Source of the DNA: Hoplostethus atlanticus
Lineage: Eukaryota; Chordata; Actinopteri; Trachichthyiformes; Trachichthyidae
Reading direction: 5' to 3'
Assembly (NCBI GenBank): GCA_034670405.1
Contig: JAXDDX010000090.1
Coordinates: 1,886,501 to 1,950,500 of the forward strand
DNA length: 64,000 nucleotides
Part shown: positions 11,890-21,699 of the stretch, one piece after another
How positions within the stretch are numbered: the first letter of the stretch is position 1
Layout of the letters: the number at the start of each line of letters is the position of its first letter
Position numbers and translations under genes: made by a program
The notes under the pieces: model-generated
Told to the model about the DNA's origin: nothing
The model's input: only the letters and a program-made list of their open reading frames with translations
Databases searched by the model: none

Positions 11890-12225
11890 GAGGGCTCTAG
11901 TTTCATGAATCAATGGTGCACGGCGCAAAGTGCAATCAAAGGTGAGCAATGCAAGCACACAGGGCATGGTGAGTGATTTTTGGTGTATTCCGTGGCCAGA
12001 GGAGCACAGTAAACCGGCGGCGCATTTGGCCTGGCTTCAATCATGACCAATCAAATCACCACTTTTCCTTCCCTTTAAAAGCAGTGCGTTCTGTGCCACG
12101 GCGCTCTGACAATTTGGTGATGGAAGAGCACAGTCCGGAGCAGTTCTGCCACAAAAGCTTCTCCCAAGAGGAAACTGATCCTTGTGTGGGAGGTGCACGA
12201 GCAAATATACGGCCTAGTTAACCAA
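11890..12225 (+). mobile_element. PIF/Harbinger-like remnant with Myb-like start
   Basis: The segment starts with GGGCTCTAG and contains CACGGCGCAAAGTGC, words typical of an abundant fish Harbinger-like repeat. At 12120 an ATG opens a short frame reading MEEHSPEQFC followed by KSFSQEETD, which resembles the start of the Myb/SANT-like accessory protein of Harbinger elements (usual form: aromatic residue, S/T, x, E, E). The frame ends after 33 codons at 12221. No nuclease gene is nearby, so this is a short non-autonomous or truncated copy. TIRs and the 3-bp target duplication could not be placed. Confidence 0.55.
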
Positions 12226-13612
12226 TCAGTGAGCCTTTTATGAACTAAAAACGATATTGAAATTCTATATTGAGTGTTGTTCTCCATGCTTCATGCCAAC
12301 ATATCATTCACACTAAGCTTTGGCAACCTTTTGAATAGGATCTATCCATGCATACATTGCTTGGTAAAGCCATGCAAAATAGCACGGAACAGCGACACAA
12401 GCACAAATCCCCGTAATCCTTGACACCAAACTTGCACTGCCCCTCTTGATCTTTACAGACAAACCCTCCTGCTGCGTCTCTCCTCCCACTTAGGCGCAGT
12501 CAAGGCGAGTCCAATATACCAAACAGGTACAAGCGAGAAAAAAACTGGTGTTTCCATGACTTAAAAATGTTCTTCCTACGTGGTTTATCAATGTTGTTTT
12601 TCTAAAGGGGTGAACAGTCTGGTTTCACTACAGTTGGGCCGGAACTGCCATCTATAATGCAGTAAATGTGGGAAAGAAGTTGTAAAATACTTTCTGGTAT
12701 ATTCCTGTAAAGTGACACCAGAACTACAACCTCAACAGCTTTTTTCCCAAGAGCTGTCTCCTAAAATTCCTCCATACACAGATTATTATTTAGTACTACA
12801 CTACTCATTATTATCAAAAACGTACTATTTTGCACTAGCTAACTAATTGTCTGAACAGTCATATGGCTTATGTTCACCCTGCAGCAGAAAATGTCCCGGT
12901 TCTGATTTTTTTGTGTATACATACTGTACATATACATATACATAAAGAAAAAATGAGCTACCTCAATATAATTAGTCCCTTCATGTACCTTTCAGAAAAT
13001 GTTTTTCCCCATATCTCTTGAGAGCCTTTGTCTTTATTCTCTAATCTTCTGTTTAACATCATTTCATATCATGTCATCTTTACCAACACATCCATCCATT
13101 CTGTAAAAGTAGAAGCTCTGGGGCTTTTTACAACATTTGAGGACCAGCCTCAGCATGGCCACCATACCCAAGCACTATGTGACACCGATCTGATGTTTCT
13201 CTGATGTTGGCAAAAACCTGCATGGAGTCGCGTTTTTCCAATTCCAATCTGGACCACATGGCTATGTGATAAACTGCACCAATTCCACCAAGACAAAATT
13301 CCAGTACATCAATCACACTTGAAAAATAAAGTGATTCTGATTTATTCCATTATGTTGAGTGCCACTCGCACATGGCGTAGAACAGCTTGTACTACTCCAC
13401 CCTAGGAGGGCTATGGGTAAATAAAGCCCAGGAATTTAAATTAAATGATCCTATTTAAAGATCTATACGAAGCCCTTCCTACTAAGCCTCTGCTGAGTGG
13501 GTTCTGTCAAAACCTACGGCTTAGCGAGACTGAACGCAGTGCTCACCAGAGATCACCAGGAAATTCTCCAACTGAGTAGTAATGGGCCTTAAAATGGGTG
13601 TGAATATTGTGT
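12226..13612. other. Unique AT-rich sequence
   Basis: No supported gene or repeat. Confidence 0.5.
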
Positions 13613-14160
13613 CAAATCAAATCAAATCAAATCACATTTATTTGTATAGCCCTTAATCACCGTTACAGTCTCTAAGGGCTTCACAGTGCCCAACATGTGA
13701 AAATAATAAATGATTAGTACACGACATCCCCCAGCCTTAGACCCTCACAGAGGACAAGGAAAAACTCCCACAAAACCTTATTGGGAAAATTGGGAGAAAC
13801 CTTGGGAGGGGCTACTCAGAGAGGGATCCCCCTACCAGGACGGTTGGGCGTGCAATAGATGCCGAGTTTGGGCAAGCAGCGTATACACAATATATGAAAA
13901 TTTATTTTGGTGGGATATCCAGATCTGATGGGGCGGCATCACAGCAACGGCAACTCAGTCAGCGTCATCATAGGACTAGGGGACCATGCAGGCGCCAACA
14001 CTGCCCAGATAGGAGAACGCAACGCCCGCTCAGTCAGCATAGTCCTAGGAGGGGGGACCACGCAGACGCCAACTCTGCCGGGCTGCAGCCTGGAACAGAT
14101 AGGAGACACACCCACACACACCCATACACACACTCTCACTCACACAGACAAACATGACCA
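13613..14160 (-). repeat. Common teleost interspersed repeat with (CAAAT)n end
   Basis: The repeat begins with CAAAT/ATCAA units at 13613-13637, then TTTATTTGTATAGCCC, and further on GGAAAAACTCCC and AAACCTTGGGAGGGG. This word order is shared by a very abundant teleost repeat, probably the 3' end of a non-LTR element lying on the minus strand with the pentamer run as its tail. The distal part carries an imperfect duplication of about 75 bp (about 13954-14028 and 14029-14110), each copy starting CTCAGTCAGC. A CA-rich tract ends it at 14104-14150. Confidence 0.65.
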
Positions 14161-14899
14161 GCGTCAGTGGACAGGAGCAGGTAGACCAGGAGAATAGGGC
14201 ATGTAGACAGGATGCTAGTATCCATCGGCAGGATGGTGTCAAGATGCATGTAAGGAAAGTATGTGTGTTTAGCCCTGTATGTATGCGGAGAAACTGGAAG
14301 ATCATCATCATGTTTGTTGAAATCATTTTTAGTCAGTTGCCTCAGAAGGTAAACAGGAGATACATATAAATAGCAGGATGAAAAAGGAAATCAATGTAAA
14401 GCTCATTTACCCTTTTAATGCTAGAAAAGGTACATAGCAACATGTGCTCATAACCTTCAATTGGCTTTGTCCTTGGGTTCATTGCAAAAAAGTCCCCTTT
14501 TTGCCTGTAATTATACGAATCAAGCTTATTTCAGGAGTTTTTGGTTTATTTTACTGCACTGGCAGATACATTTGTTGATTTTGTTATTGCGCTTGTTTGA
14601 TGATAAAAAACAAAACAAAAGTGGCTTGCTGAGCCAATCATTTCTTTCAGTGTTCCACAGAGTAAAAGTAGCAGGGGGCAGCAGGTGGCATTAAATCAGT
14701 TACAGCAGATAGGCACCTTTGGCATTCAGAGACAATGTCCACATGCAACTCAACTAGCCAAATGTACAACAAATGTATTACAAGTTTACAACTACTTTCA
14801 TATAAATTCCTAAACTGCACTAGATTAGACCTCACTGGTTCCAATCTGATTCAAGGTGATTGTGAGATATGATTATGAATCTGAGAATATAAATAAATC
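14161..14899. other. Unique sequence, no gene seen
   Basis: Nothing supported. It may include decayed non-LTR sequence linking the repeats on either side. Confidence 0.4.
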
Positions 14900-15703
14900 A
14901 ATATAAACTTTAAGGAGTGATTTAAAAGACGATAGTGATTCTCCTAGCCTAAGCTCCTCAAGCAGGTTGTTCCAGAGTCAAATGCCTGGTCGCCTTTATT
15001 CTCAAATTTAGACTTTGGAATGGCGCTATGAGGCTGTGGACTAGCTCATAGTCAGATAAAAGCGATATAGCTTGGAGGAAGACTTAACAGTGCTTTAAAA
15101 GTGAACTTGGTAAAATCTTAAAAATCAACCCTGAACCTAACAGGTAACAAGTGAAGAGATGCCACAGTTGAAGTGATGTGATCCTAGTTGCTGCATTTTT
15201 AACAAGCTGTAAATGTGAGAGAGACTTTTAATGGATGCATTAAATATCTCCAGATTACTAAATGATAAAAACAGCTTAATTTTGGAAATGGTTCTCTCTG
15301 CACCACTCCCTTTTACCTGTTAATCAAAGCTTAAGTCAGCATAAAAAATTACTCAGAAATTTCTGGTTCATTATGATCTGATCAAATGTGTTTGAAAGGG
15401 CAAATAATATTATTTCATTAAGCTGCAAAAAGCGGCTAGGCCTTTCGAATAATTGGGTTTCAGATGCAGATATACTGTATCTGTGTGGTGTCGGGCATAG
15501 CAAAAGTAGAAGAAATACTGTGCTTGCGGATTAAAAGGCCAAGTGGGAGCATGAAAATGCAAAACAACATAAGGCCTAAAACTGAACCTTGAGGAACTCC
15601 ACAGGTCATTGCATATTTCTTTCAATTCATACTGCATGGTCTGTAGCATCAAAGGCAATAGTGAGATCAAAAAGAATTACTTAGGACATTGGTTACTTTA
15701 AGG
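14900..15703 (-). pseudogene. L2/CR1-type LINE reverse-transcriptase fragment
   Basis: Reverse complement shows, in N-to-C order (right to left here): GVPQGS near 15582-15605, a degenerate catalytic box FCYARHHTDTVYLHLKP near 15450-15505 (normally YADDTQLYLHLKP), a NLGV..D.DLSF-like region near 15310-15350, PVRFRVDF near 15100-15145, and LWNNLLEEL near 14945-14975. This is the order of an L2/CR1-type polymerase from palm to C-terminus. The active-site aspartates are lost and many frame breaks exist, so it is old. The right edge is cut by a hAT-like terminus at 15704. Confidence 0.78.
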
Positions 15704-16240
15704 CAGGGGTGTCAAACATACAGCCCGTTCCAATACGGCCCGCTCCGCGAATTCTGATATTGAGCATTGAATCCATTAACCTAAAACTGAACAATAAAAT
15801 GCAGCCTGTAGTTTCTAATTTGTCCTATTGGTGGCACTAGCTGCTCATCCAAGCGTCCATTAGATTGTCAAGAAACACGGTGGCAGGGAGGATATTTCAT
15901 TCGAGCCAAAGGACTTAGCCATCACCAGTTTGACTGTATCCTGGCAGACAAGAATATTTTCCATGGCCTGCCCTACCACACAGAAGTTCGCTGGTTAAGC
16001 CGTGGAGCTGTGCTAAAACGGTTCTTTAACTGCGTGAGGAAATTGGTGTATTCATGGAGAGGAAAGGGAAACCTGTCACCGAGTTTACGGACCCAGAATG
16101 GATTTGCGATCTCGGATTCATGGTGGACATTACTGAGCATTTGAACCTTCTTAACACAACAATTCAAGGCCGCAACAAACTTGTTATAGACCCTTTTAAA
16201 TCTTTATTAACGAAGAAAATACTACATTTGTGGTTCACTT
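15704..16240 (+). mobile_element. hAT/Charlie-like transposon fragment
   Basis: It starts with CAGGGGTGTCAAAC, the characteristic terminus of Charlie-type hAT elements. Transposase-derived sequence follows from about 15880. The peptide words PYHTEVRWLSRGAVLKRFF and, one frame on, MERKGKPVTEF...DPEWICDLGFMVDITEHLN closely match the hAT-derived family that includes the transposase domain of GTF2IRD2 and ZBED5-like proteins. A one-base loss near 16027 (TTTAACTGCG where TTTGAACTGCG is expected) shifts the frame. The C-terminal dimerisation part and the far terminus are missing; the fragment runs into a GC-rich repeat at about 16240. Confidence 0.75.
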
Positions 16241-16389
16241 TGGATGGTAGTGTAGCGGTCGCCATGATCTTCCAGTTGATTCGCAGGTCGTTCTGGGAAA
16301 AATCTCCGTTTGGAGGGCCATGTAGCCCTAACACTTCGCCCTACCCCTCGATCCCAACAAGAATCGGGACACCCTACCCCTTCACGTGA
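16054..16389 (+). pseudogene. hAT-type transposase fragment
   Basis: The first about 60 residues of this 111-codon frame (MERKGKPVTEF..., DLGFMVDITEHLNLLN, then IQGRNKLV) are homologous to the central region of Charlie/GTF2IRD2-type hAT transposases. The remainder reads into the unrelated GC-rich repeat and is not transposase. It is preceded in another frame by PYHTEVRWLSRG, so the Met at 16054 is internal and not a true start. A broken relic; no host function is implied. Confidence 0.7.
16240..16383. repeat. GC-rich repeat, left part (split by hAT)
   Basis: It carries CCCTAACACTTCGCCCTACC-type words. The matching right part continues at 17718 after the hAT insertion, with AGGGCTAAGGGGTAGGG and GGGATTCGGCC. 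The texture matches a short CpG-rich teleost repeat of uncertain class. Confidence 0.5.
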
Positions 16390-16391
16390 AC
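16384..16391. repeat. 8-bp target-site duplication, left copy
   Basis: ACGTGAAC, identical to 17710-17717, immediately flanks the hAT element. Confidence 0.92.
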
Positions 16392-17709
16392 TAGTGCTGC
16401 ACGATTTGGTGAAAAAGTCATATTGCGATTATTGTGGACAATATTGTGATTTGCGATTGCGATTGCGATATAATAAACAAATGGTATCATGAGTCTACTT
16501 GCTTGGTTATCAAGGAAAAATGCACAGATTACTGATAATTTTGAAATGTGTATTTCTCAACTCAAACATACAAACTTAAACTAGCATAAAAAATACAAAA
16601 ACAAAAATTTGTACAGTACTGTTTTCAAAATAACTTAATATTTTACAAAATTAAATAAATAACATAACAAAAAATATTTTTCAAAATAAAGGCATTTCTG
16701 CAAACTTGTTAGTTTTTCTCAATAGTACAACTAAATAAATAGAACAATAAATAAGAAAATACAAATTTTCATTCAAATAAGACATTTTGAATGCCCAAAC
16801 AAACAAGGACATTTAAGCAGGGTGTAACATAAAAATTAGTTATTAAGTTACAAAATGGGGCATACTTTGTACAACCGCTTCTAAAAATGAAACTGGATTC
16901 AGGCTACATCGACACTAATACGTAGGATCTCCGTTCACAGAAGCGTTTCAGCACCGCTTCAGAAATTATCGCCGCCCATGCTACTACGCCTGAAAACACA
17001 TAACACGTAACCATTCACCTACACTGGGCATGCGCGTGCCGGTGTAAACAGGAAGCAGATTGTCTGCTCTGCTGTTGCTTAAAAGCAGGTCCTGACAGTC
17101 GAGTAGAATTTTTTGCTCAATGCAGTTCACTCATATGAGCTGACAGAAATACACTGTAGGAATCGTTAAGGAGATTCGTCCGTCACCCATACACGCCCCC
17201 AAAAAAACTCTTTGGATCGGGACAAGTCACCCAAATTGACGTGAAGAAAGCGACATTCGCCGAAAAGCGAGTTGTTTGCGACCCTGGATACAACTATGTA
17301 GTATTGCCGCGTGATGTAGCGACTTTCACTTTGCATGTTTTACACAGTACGTCTTTCTGCTCAATGTCGCTGAGCTTGAATCAAAAATATCGCCATATAA
17401 CATTTGTCGCGTTTGTTTTGCCCACCAGTTCAGCGTCAACCTACTCGTTATTATCCATTCCACCTGGTCTGACTCTGCGCCACACCGGATAGTCATGTGA
17501 CCATGCACACACGCTTCACTGCCTGAACAGAGACTGATTGGTCATCTCTTTATTATGGGCGTAGCAGACTGCACACAAACAGAGAATAGGTTGTCACGTT
17601 CACACACAGACATTTTTTATTTAATTAAATCGCAGCCTTTTGGCAGTTATATAATCGCACAGGTTGACATCGCGATTGCGATTGCGATTAGATTAATCGT
17701 GCAGCACTA
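16392..17709. mobile_element. Non-autonomous hAT element, both ends intact
   Basis: A 1318-bp element with perfect 14-bp terminal inverted repeats TAGTGCTGCACGAT and a perfect 8-bp target duplication ACGTGAAC on both sides, diagnostic of the hAT superfamily. Subterminal regions are rich in GCGATT/AATCGC words, as usual for this teleost family. The interior is AT-rich (about 16550-16850) with no transposase frame longer than chance, so movement must have relied on a partner element. Intact ends and a perfect duplication suggest it is the youngest layer of the local nest. It landed in the GC-rich repeat (16240-16383 plus 17718-17795). Confidence 0.92.
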
Positions 17710-17717
17710 ACGTGAAC
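17710..17717. repeat. 8-bp target-site duplication, right copy
   Basis: ACGTGAAC, identical to 16384-16391. Confidence 0.92.
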
Positions 17718-17795
17718 GCGCAAAACGGAGGGGAAGGGCTAAGGGGTAGGGCCAAGGGGTGAATTGGGATTCGGCCTAAAACCACTGACAGGTGA
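17718..17795. repeat. GC-rich repeat, right part
   Basis: Continuation of the repeat interrupted by the hAT insertion. It contains AAGGGGTAGGGCC and AATTGGGATTCGGCC. Confidence 0.5.
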
Positions 17796-17901
17796 AGTGA
17801 ATAACATCGATTATCTCTTTACACATGGCACCAAGGGTTGGGATATATTGGGAAGCAAGTGAGCAGTCAATTCTTGAAGTTGATGTGTTGGAAGCAGGAA
17901 A

Positions 17902-18040
17902 AATGGGCAAGTGTAAGGATCTGAGCGACTTTGACAAGGGCCAAATTGTGATGGCTAGACGACTGAGTCAGAGCATCTCCAATGCGGCAGGTCTTGTGGG
18001 GTGTTCCCGGTATGCAGTGGTTAGTACCTCCCAAAAGTGA
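17902..18040 (+). pseudogene. Tc1-like transposase N-terminus
   Basis: [20 protein letters not shown] opens the paired-type DNA-binding domain. It continues through [12 protein letters not shown] and ends at a TGA where the family has the Trp of K-W-S-K, so it is a nonsense change. Further coding remnants follow in the same element to about 18290 with a large internal deletion. An in-frame upstream ATG at 17825 belongs to the leader; the family start is at 17902. Confidence 0.8.
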
Positions 18041-18163
18041 TCCAAGGAAGGACAACCGGTGAACCGAGGCTCAAGGCTCATTGATGCGCGTAGGGAGGGA
18101 AGGCCATGGACCATGAAGCAATGGAAGAAGGTGGCCTGGTCTGATGAATCAAGTTTTCTTGAC

Positions 18164-18209
18164 GGTAAACGATGCACACGCACGGCCGGGTGCGTGTGCA
18201 TCGTTTACC
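18164..18209. repeat. Perfect 20-bp inverted repeat inside the transposase
   Basis: Left arm GGTAAACGATGCACACGCAC (18164-18183), 6-base loop GGCCGG, and exact reverse-complement right arm (18190-18209). The right arm is normal coding sequence of the family. The left arm replaces about 15 bases that normally encode residues before D-G-R-V-R-V. This is the footprint of a template switch. Confidence 0.9.
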
Positions 18210-18319
18210 TGGGGAAGAGATGGCACCAGGATGCACTATGGGAAGAAGGCAAGCCGGCAGAGGCAGTGTGATGCTCTGGGCAATGTCCTGCTGGGAAACC
18301 TTGAGTCCTGAAAAACGTA

Positions 18320-18500
18320 TAAAGTGCGCACAACTCTAAAGAAAAAAGTTTGGTAACGGGTGCCCGGTGAGGGAGATAATTTAGAAAAAAAGAAAGGCAC
18401 CGGCACTCACGGAATAGAAAAAATAATCCTTTAATCAGGGCAAATGAACGTTTCGGCTATAAACCTTCGTCAGCATAACGTACAACACAGTGCACGACAC
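18320..18500 (-). repeat. Repeat fragment with GACGAAGG / GCCGAAACG signature
   Basis: On the minus strand 18447-18473 reads CTGACGAAGG, a short stem-loop, then GCCGAAACGTT. This is a word pair found in an abundant vertebrate repeat. The layout recalls a hammerhead-like core as seen in Penelope-like retroelements, but the cleavage-site strand is not evident and there is an extra A at the stem II junction. The class is therefore uncertain. Confidence 0.35.
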
Positions 18501-18654
18501 TTAAACTCCACTAGTGTGGAGCCTAATCATTGTTTGTCTTGACCCAGGACACAGGTGGACCCTATCTCACATTAGCGATTCGCTGTGTTCATTGGTTCAT
18601 TAGATTTAGGGATACAATTGTGACTGGGTCCGCCCACTTAGTGCCAAAAAGAAA

Positions 18655-18880
18655 AAACACTCGCGAGCGAGCAGGTGAAAGTTTCGCGAGCAGGAGAGCA
18701 ATGATAGTTGTGTGCGCTGCTTCGGATTCTGCGCGCACGCTCAAAGCATGGATTTCTCCTCGCAGGTTACAATACTGCTCGCGCGAGCAGATATATTCTG
18801 CGCGCGAGTGCTGTGAAAGCGCTCTCAAAAATAATATGTGTGCGCGGCTGTTTGAATTACGCGTGCGGTGATCTCAATTG
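18655..18880. other. CpG-rich patch
   Basis: A 225-bp block dense in GCGCGCGA, CGCGAGCGAGC and similar words within otherwise AT-rich DNA. Open frames cross it on both strands but are low in complexity. It is probably a repeat-derived segment; a promoter is possible but nothing downstream supports one. Confidence 0.4.
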
Positions 18881-18889
18881 TGCTCGCTG

Positions 18890-21482
18890 ATTTTGTCACT
18901 CATATGCCGCCATAGGAACCCCTACCTACCACACCCCCTCACAAAATATAGTTCCAATGTGCATGCCTGTACTCGTTGAGAGACCAGGAATCTAGGTTTG
19001 ATTTTAAAGGGGAGATTGAAACACGTTTAAAAACAGAAAGTAAAGTGCCAGTTTGCAGTGAGCTAGTGATTATCGATAAGGTACCAGGACCAACTATCTC
19101 ACAGACCTATTTCAGGAATTACATTTTCTATGGACAGCATCAAGGGGCAAGCAGTTGACTTGATACAAGAGACGGTTTCTGCTAGAAATGAGAGAAATTG
19201 GCTTTAAAATGACTATTAACAGATATGACCCAGTCGGGGGGGGGGGGGGGGGTGATCTGAAGCCTTATGTGCTCAACCGCTTTGGTAAAAACACAATTCT
19301 CTGAGGTGGATTCGATATAATGACTAGGGAGAGAGGCTGATGACAGAGTCTATTACATTGAACAGAGCCGTTGGATTATGACAGTTCACAGATATGAGAT
19401 CACGGAAGAAAGAAGCTATTGCATCTTTAATTACTTTCTGATATGTTCTCGCAAGGTCTTTCAAAATGTCTCGTAAAAGACTCGTAATCTATTCACCTTT
19501 CATTTTCATTTGGCTCTCCTACATTTTTAAGGTGTTCTCATTGAGCCATTACAGTACTTTTGTACTTCACTTCTCGTCTTTATGAGGAGCAATACAGCGA
19601 AGAATAGTATGGCAAGTACTATTATGATACGGTATGTAAATATGTCTCTATAGTGTCTTTTTGTTCACGTAGAACTTGAATAGGAAATACTGTAAATGGT
19701 GCTCAATGTCTCTATTCATTGTATTGTTATAGACCTTTAAATGAATGGATGTTACAGCATGTAAAAATAGCAAATGTTTCATTGACTTTTTATGCTGCGA
19801 CAATAACTGTTCATGTGATGGCATTGTGGTTATTTTAGTATTTACTATTCGCTATGCTTACTGTTCATGTGACCCTAGGTGTTTTTTATGATCACTATAT
19901 TCATCAGGCCATTTATATGAGATCTACATGCTGTTTACTTGTTGTGCTGTTGTTCCTCCATGCCTCCAAGACTACTACCACAGTTATACATTCCCAATGA
20001 TCACTATCCATTTTCACTATCCAATTTGTGCCTGTATTCATTTACTCAAAAAATTACATTTATTACATAATACTTATACATTTCAAAAGTACTAATGCCT
20101 TGCTTAGTAATCCCTAAGAGCAGTACAGTAATTATTTACATTACTTTTGCGTTACTCCCTAAACGACTTTACAGCTTGAGCGTGGTAAAATTATATTCCA
20201 CATTTTCCCCACAATTTTATGGGACCTTTAATGTGCTGTTTGCCTGCTGATCAATAGAACGCAGGTTGCACAATGGGCTGCCCCATCTCTGAACAGTAGC
20301 TTACTCACTATACCTCATTTTACAGACAAAGTATTTGTTCTCTGAAGTTTATGACATGCATTCCCTTCCCGCACTTCGTGTGTTGAGTGTGAGACTATCT
20401 ACTAATACCGAATGTGAAAAAAACTCTCTCTTTTGCTATTTAGGATGAGTGCCCCTTGTAGAAACCTAACTTGCATGATAGAGGAAAGAGGAGGCGTGGG
20501 TTAAAGCAGGTGTGTCATCAGGGTTATCAAGTGGGCACCTCAAAATATCACAGATAATTAATTGACTAACCCGCCCACAACACCTTCAGAAGAATCAACA
20601 GGAAGTTCTGGCATCCCCCCGCCCCCCTCGCCCAACACTGATCAGACCAATACTCATCTACACTACATTATCCTGGCATTGTCCCTACACTTAACACTTG
20701 ATCCGAGTCAACAACAAATAATTAGCATTAAAAATAGGTTAATAGGATGGCAAACCCCCTGGCTTGAAATGGCCCACTCAAGAGTTCAGAAATCAAGTAC
20801 CAGCAGACAGTTATGAGCTTAATTACAGTATTTAAATAATTTATACCATCAGCTGAGAACGGGGTAGGGTCACCCACTTCTGCTAGCATATGCCATAATA
20901 TGATATATAACTCCTATAGATTTTCATACTTTTTTTCATAGACTTTCATACTTTCAGCCAGAGCCACTAGCTGCTATGCTCTTACTTTGAAAGCTGCTTT
21001 ATGATAGTGGATGTGGCAACAAATCCACAGCCCCCAACTTTCACTGGGCAAAGCCATGACTTTTCACCTTTGCTATTCCGCCTCAGCTACTAGGTCAGTT
21101 TACCTAAGCTTCTTCTTTCCGTATGCTTCATCTGCTGTGCTTTCCGGTGGCACGACTTCTACAAACTTAACAGACCACTGTGTTGGGTGGACAACAATCC
21201 AATTTAAGGCCTTAGGCCGGTGCTGCCTGTCTCTGACTGTAAGTTGTTAGCCTGTGTCTATGTCGATATCTATGTCTATGTTACGTGTCCAAAAAATACA
21301 TGTATATCACCCACAAAAACACATAATGTCTTTCAAGACTTAATTGCTGAAAAATTCTAATAAAATCTGTGACACCATGGCAGTTTGTCCTCAGGAAGCT
21401 GCTAAGGAATACGTCACTTTGACCGATACATAACATGTATATCATGGCAAATATCAGGGCATGCTATTTCAACAAGCATGCA
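18890..21482. other. Unique sequence with G17 run
   Basis: No gene seen. It holds a 17-G run at 19236-19252. A short local repetition of CATAGACTTTCATACTTT-like sequence lies near 20915-20955. Confidence 0.45.
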
Positions 21483-21690
21483 GCGGGATGGCGAAGTGCA
21501 TAGAGATCATCCTTCAACTGGAAGGTCCAGTTTCAAGCACCCTGCTGAAGTGTCCTTGAGCAAGACATCAAATCCCTCCCAGTCCTCTAGGCATGCTGTG
21601 CAGTAGGTGACCCTGACCTCTGACCTTGTTGTGGAGAGTTTCTTTGGAGATCAGTACAGTGTCAAGAAAAATAAATAAAGTTTATAAATC
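21483..21690 (+). mobile_element. tRNA-derived SINE
   Basis: The head resembles a degraded tRNA (GGCGAAGTGCATAGAGATCA for the A-box region, then TCCAGTTTCAAGC for the B-box region). It is followed by the teleost body word CCTTGAGCAAGACATC and ends near an AT-rich AAATAAATAAAG tail. Diverged. Confidence 0.6.
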
Positions 21691-21699
21691 ATGTTGAGA

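Larger units (their letters stand above)
17796..18315 (+). mobile_element. Deleted Tc1-like transposon
   Basis: It begins in the 5' leader of a well-known fish Tc1-like family and enters the transposase at 17902 ([20 protein letters not shown]). The coding region is cut by a large internal deletion near 18105, where the sequence jumps from the linker (LIDAR) to the start of the catalytic domain (QWKKVAWSDES, first catalytic Asp near 18143). It resumes through GEEMAPGCTMG-like sequence and stops at about 18315 in the VMLWAM region. No right terminus is present. It is distinct from the Tc1-like element at the window start. Confidence 0.85.

Noticed and set aside
18320-18500. Active self-cleaving ribozyme
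   Set aside because: Only part of the core is visible, with an extra base at stem II and no clear cleavage strand; kept only as a weak hypothesis.
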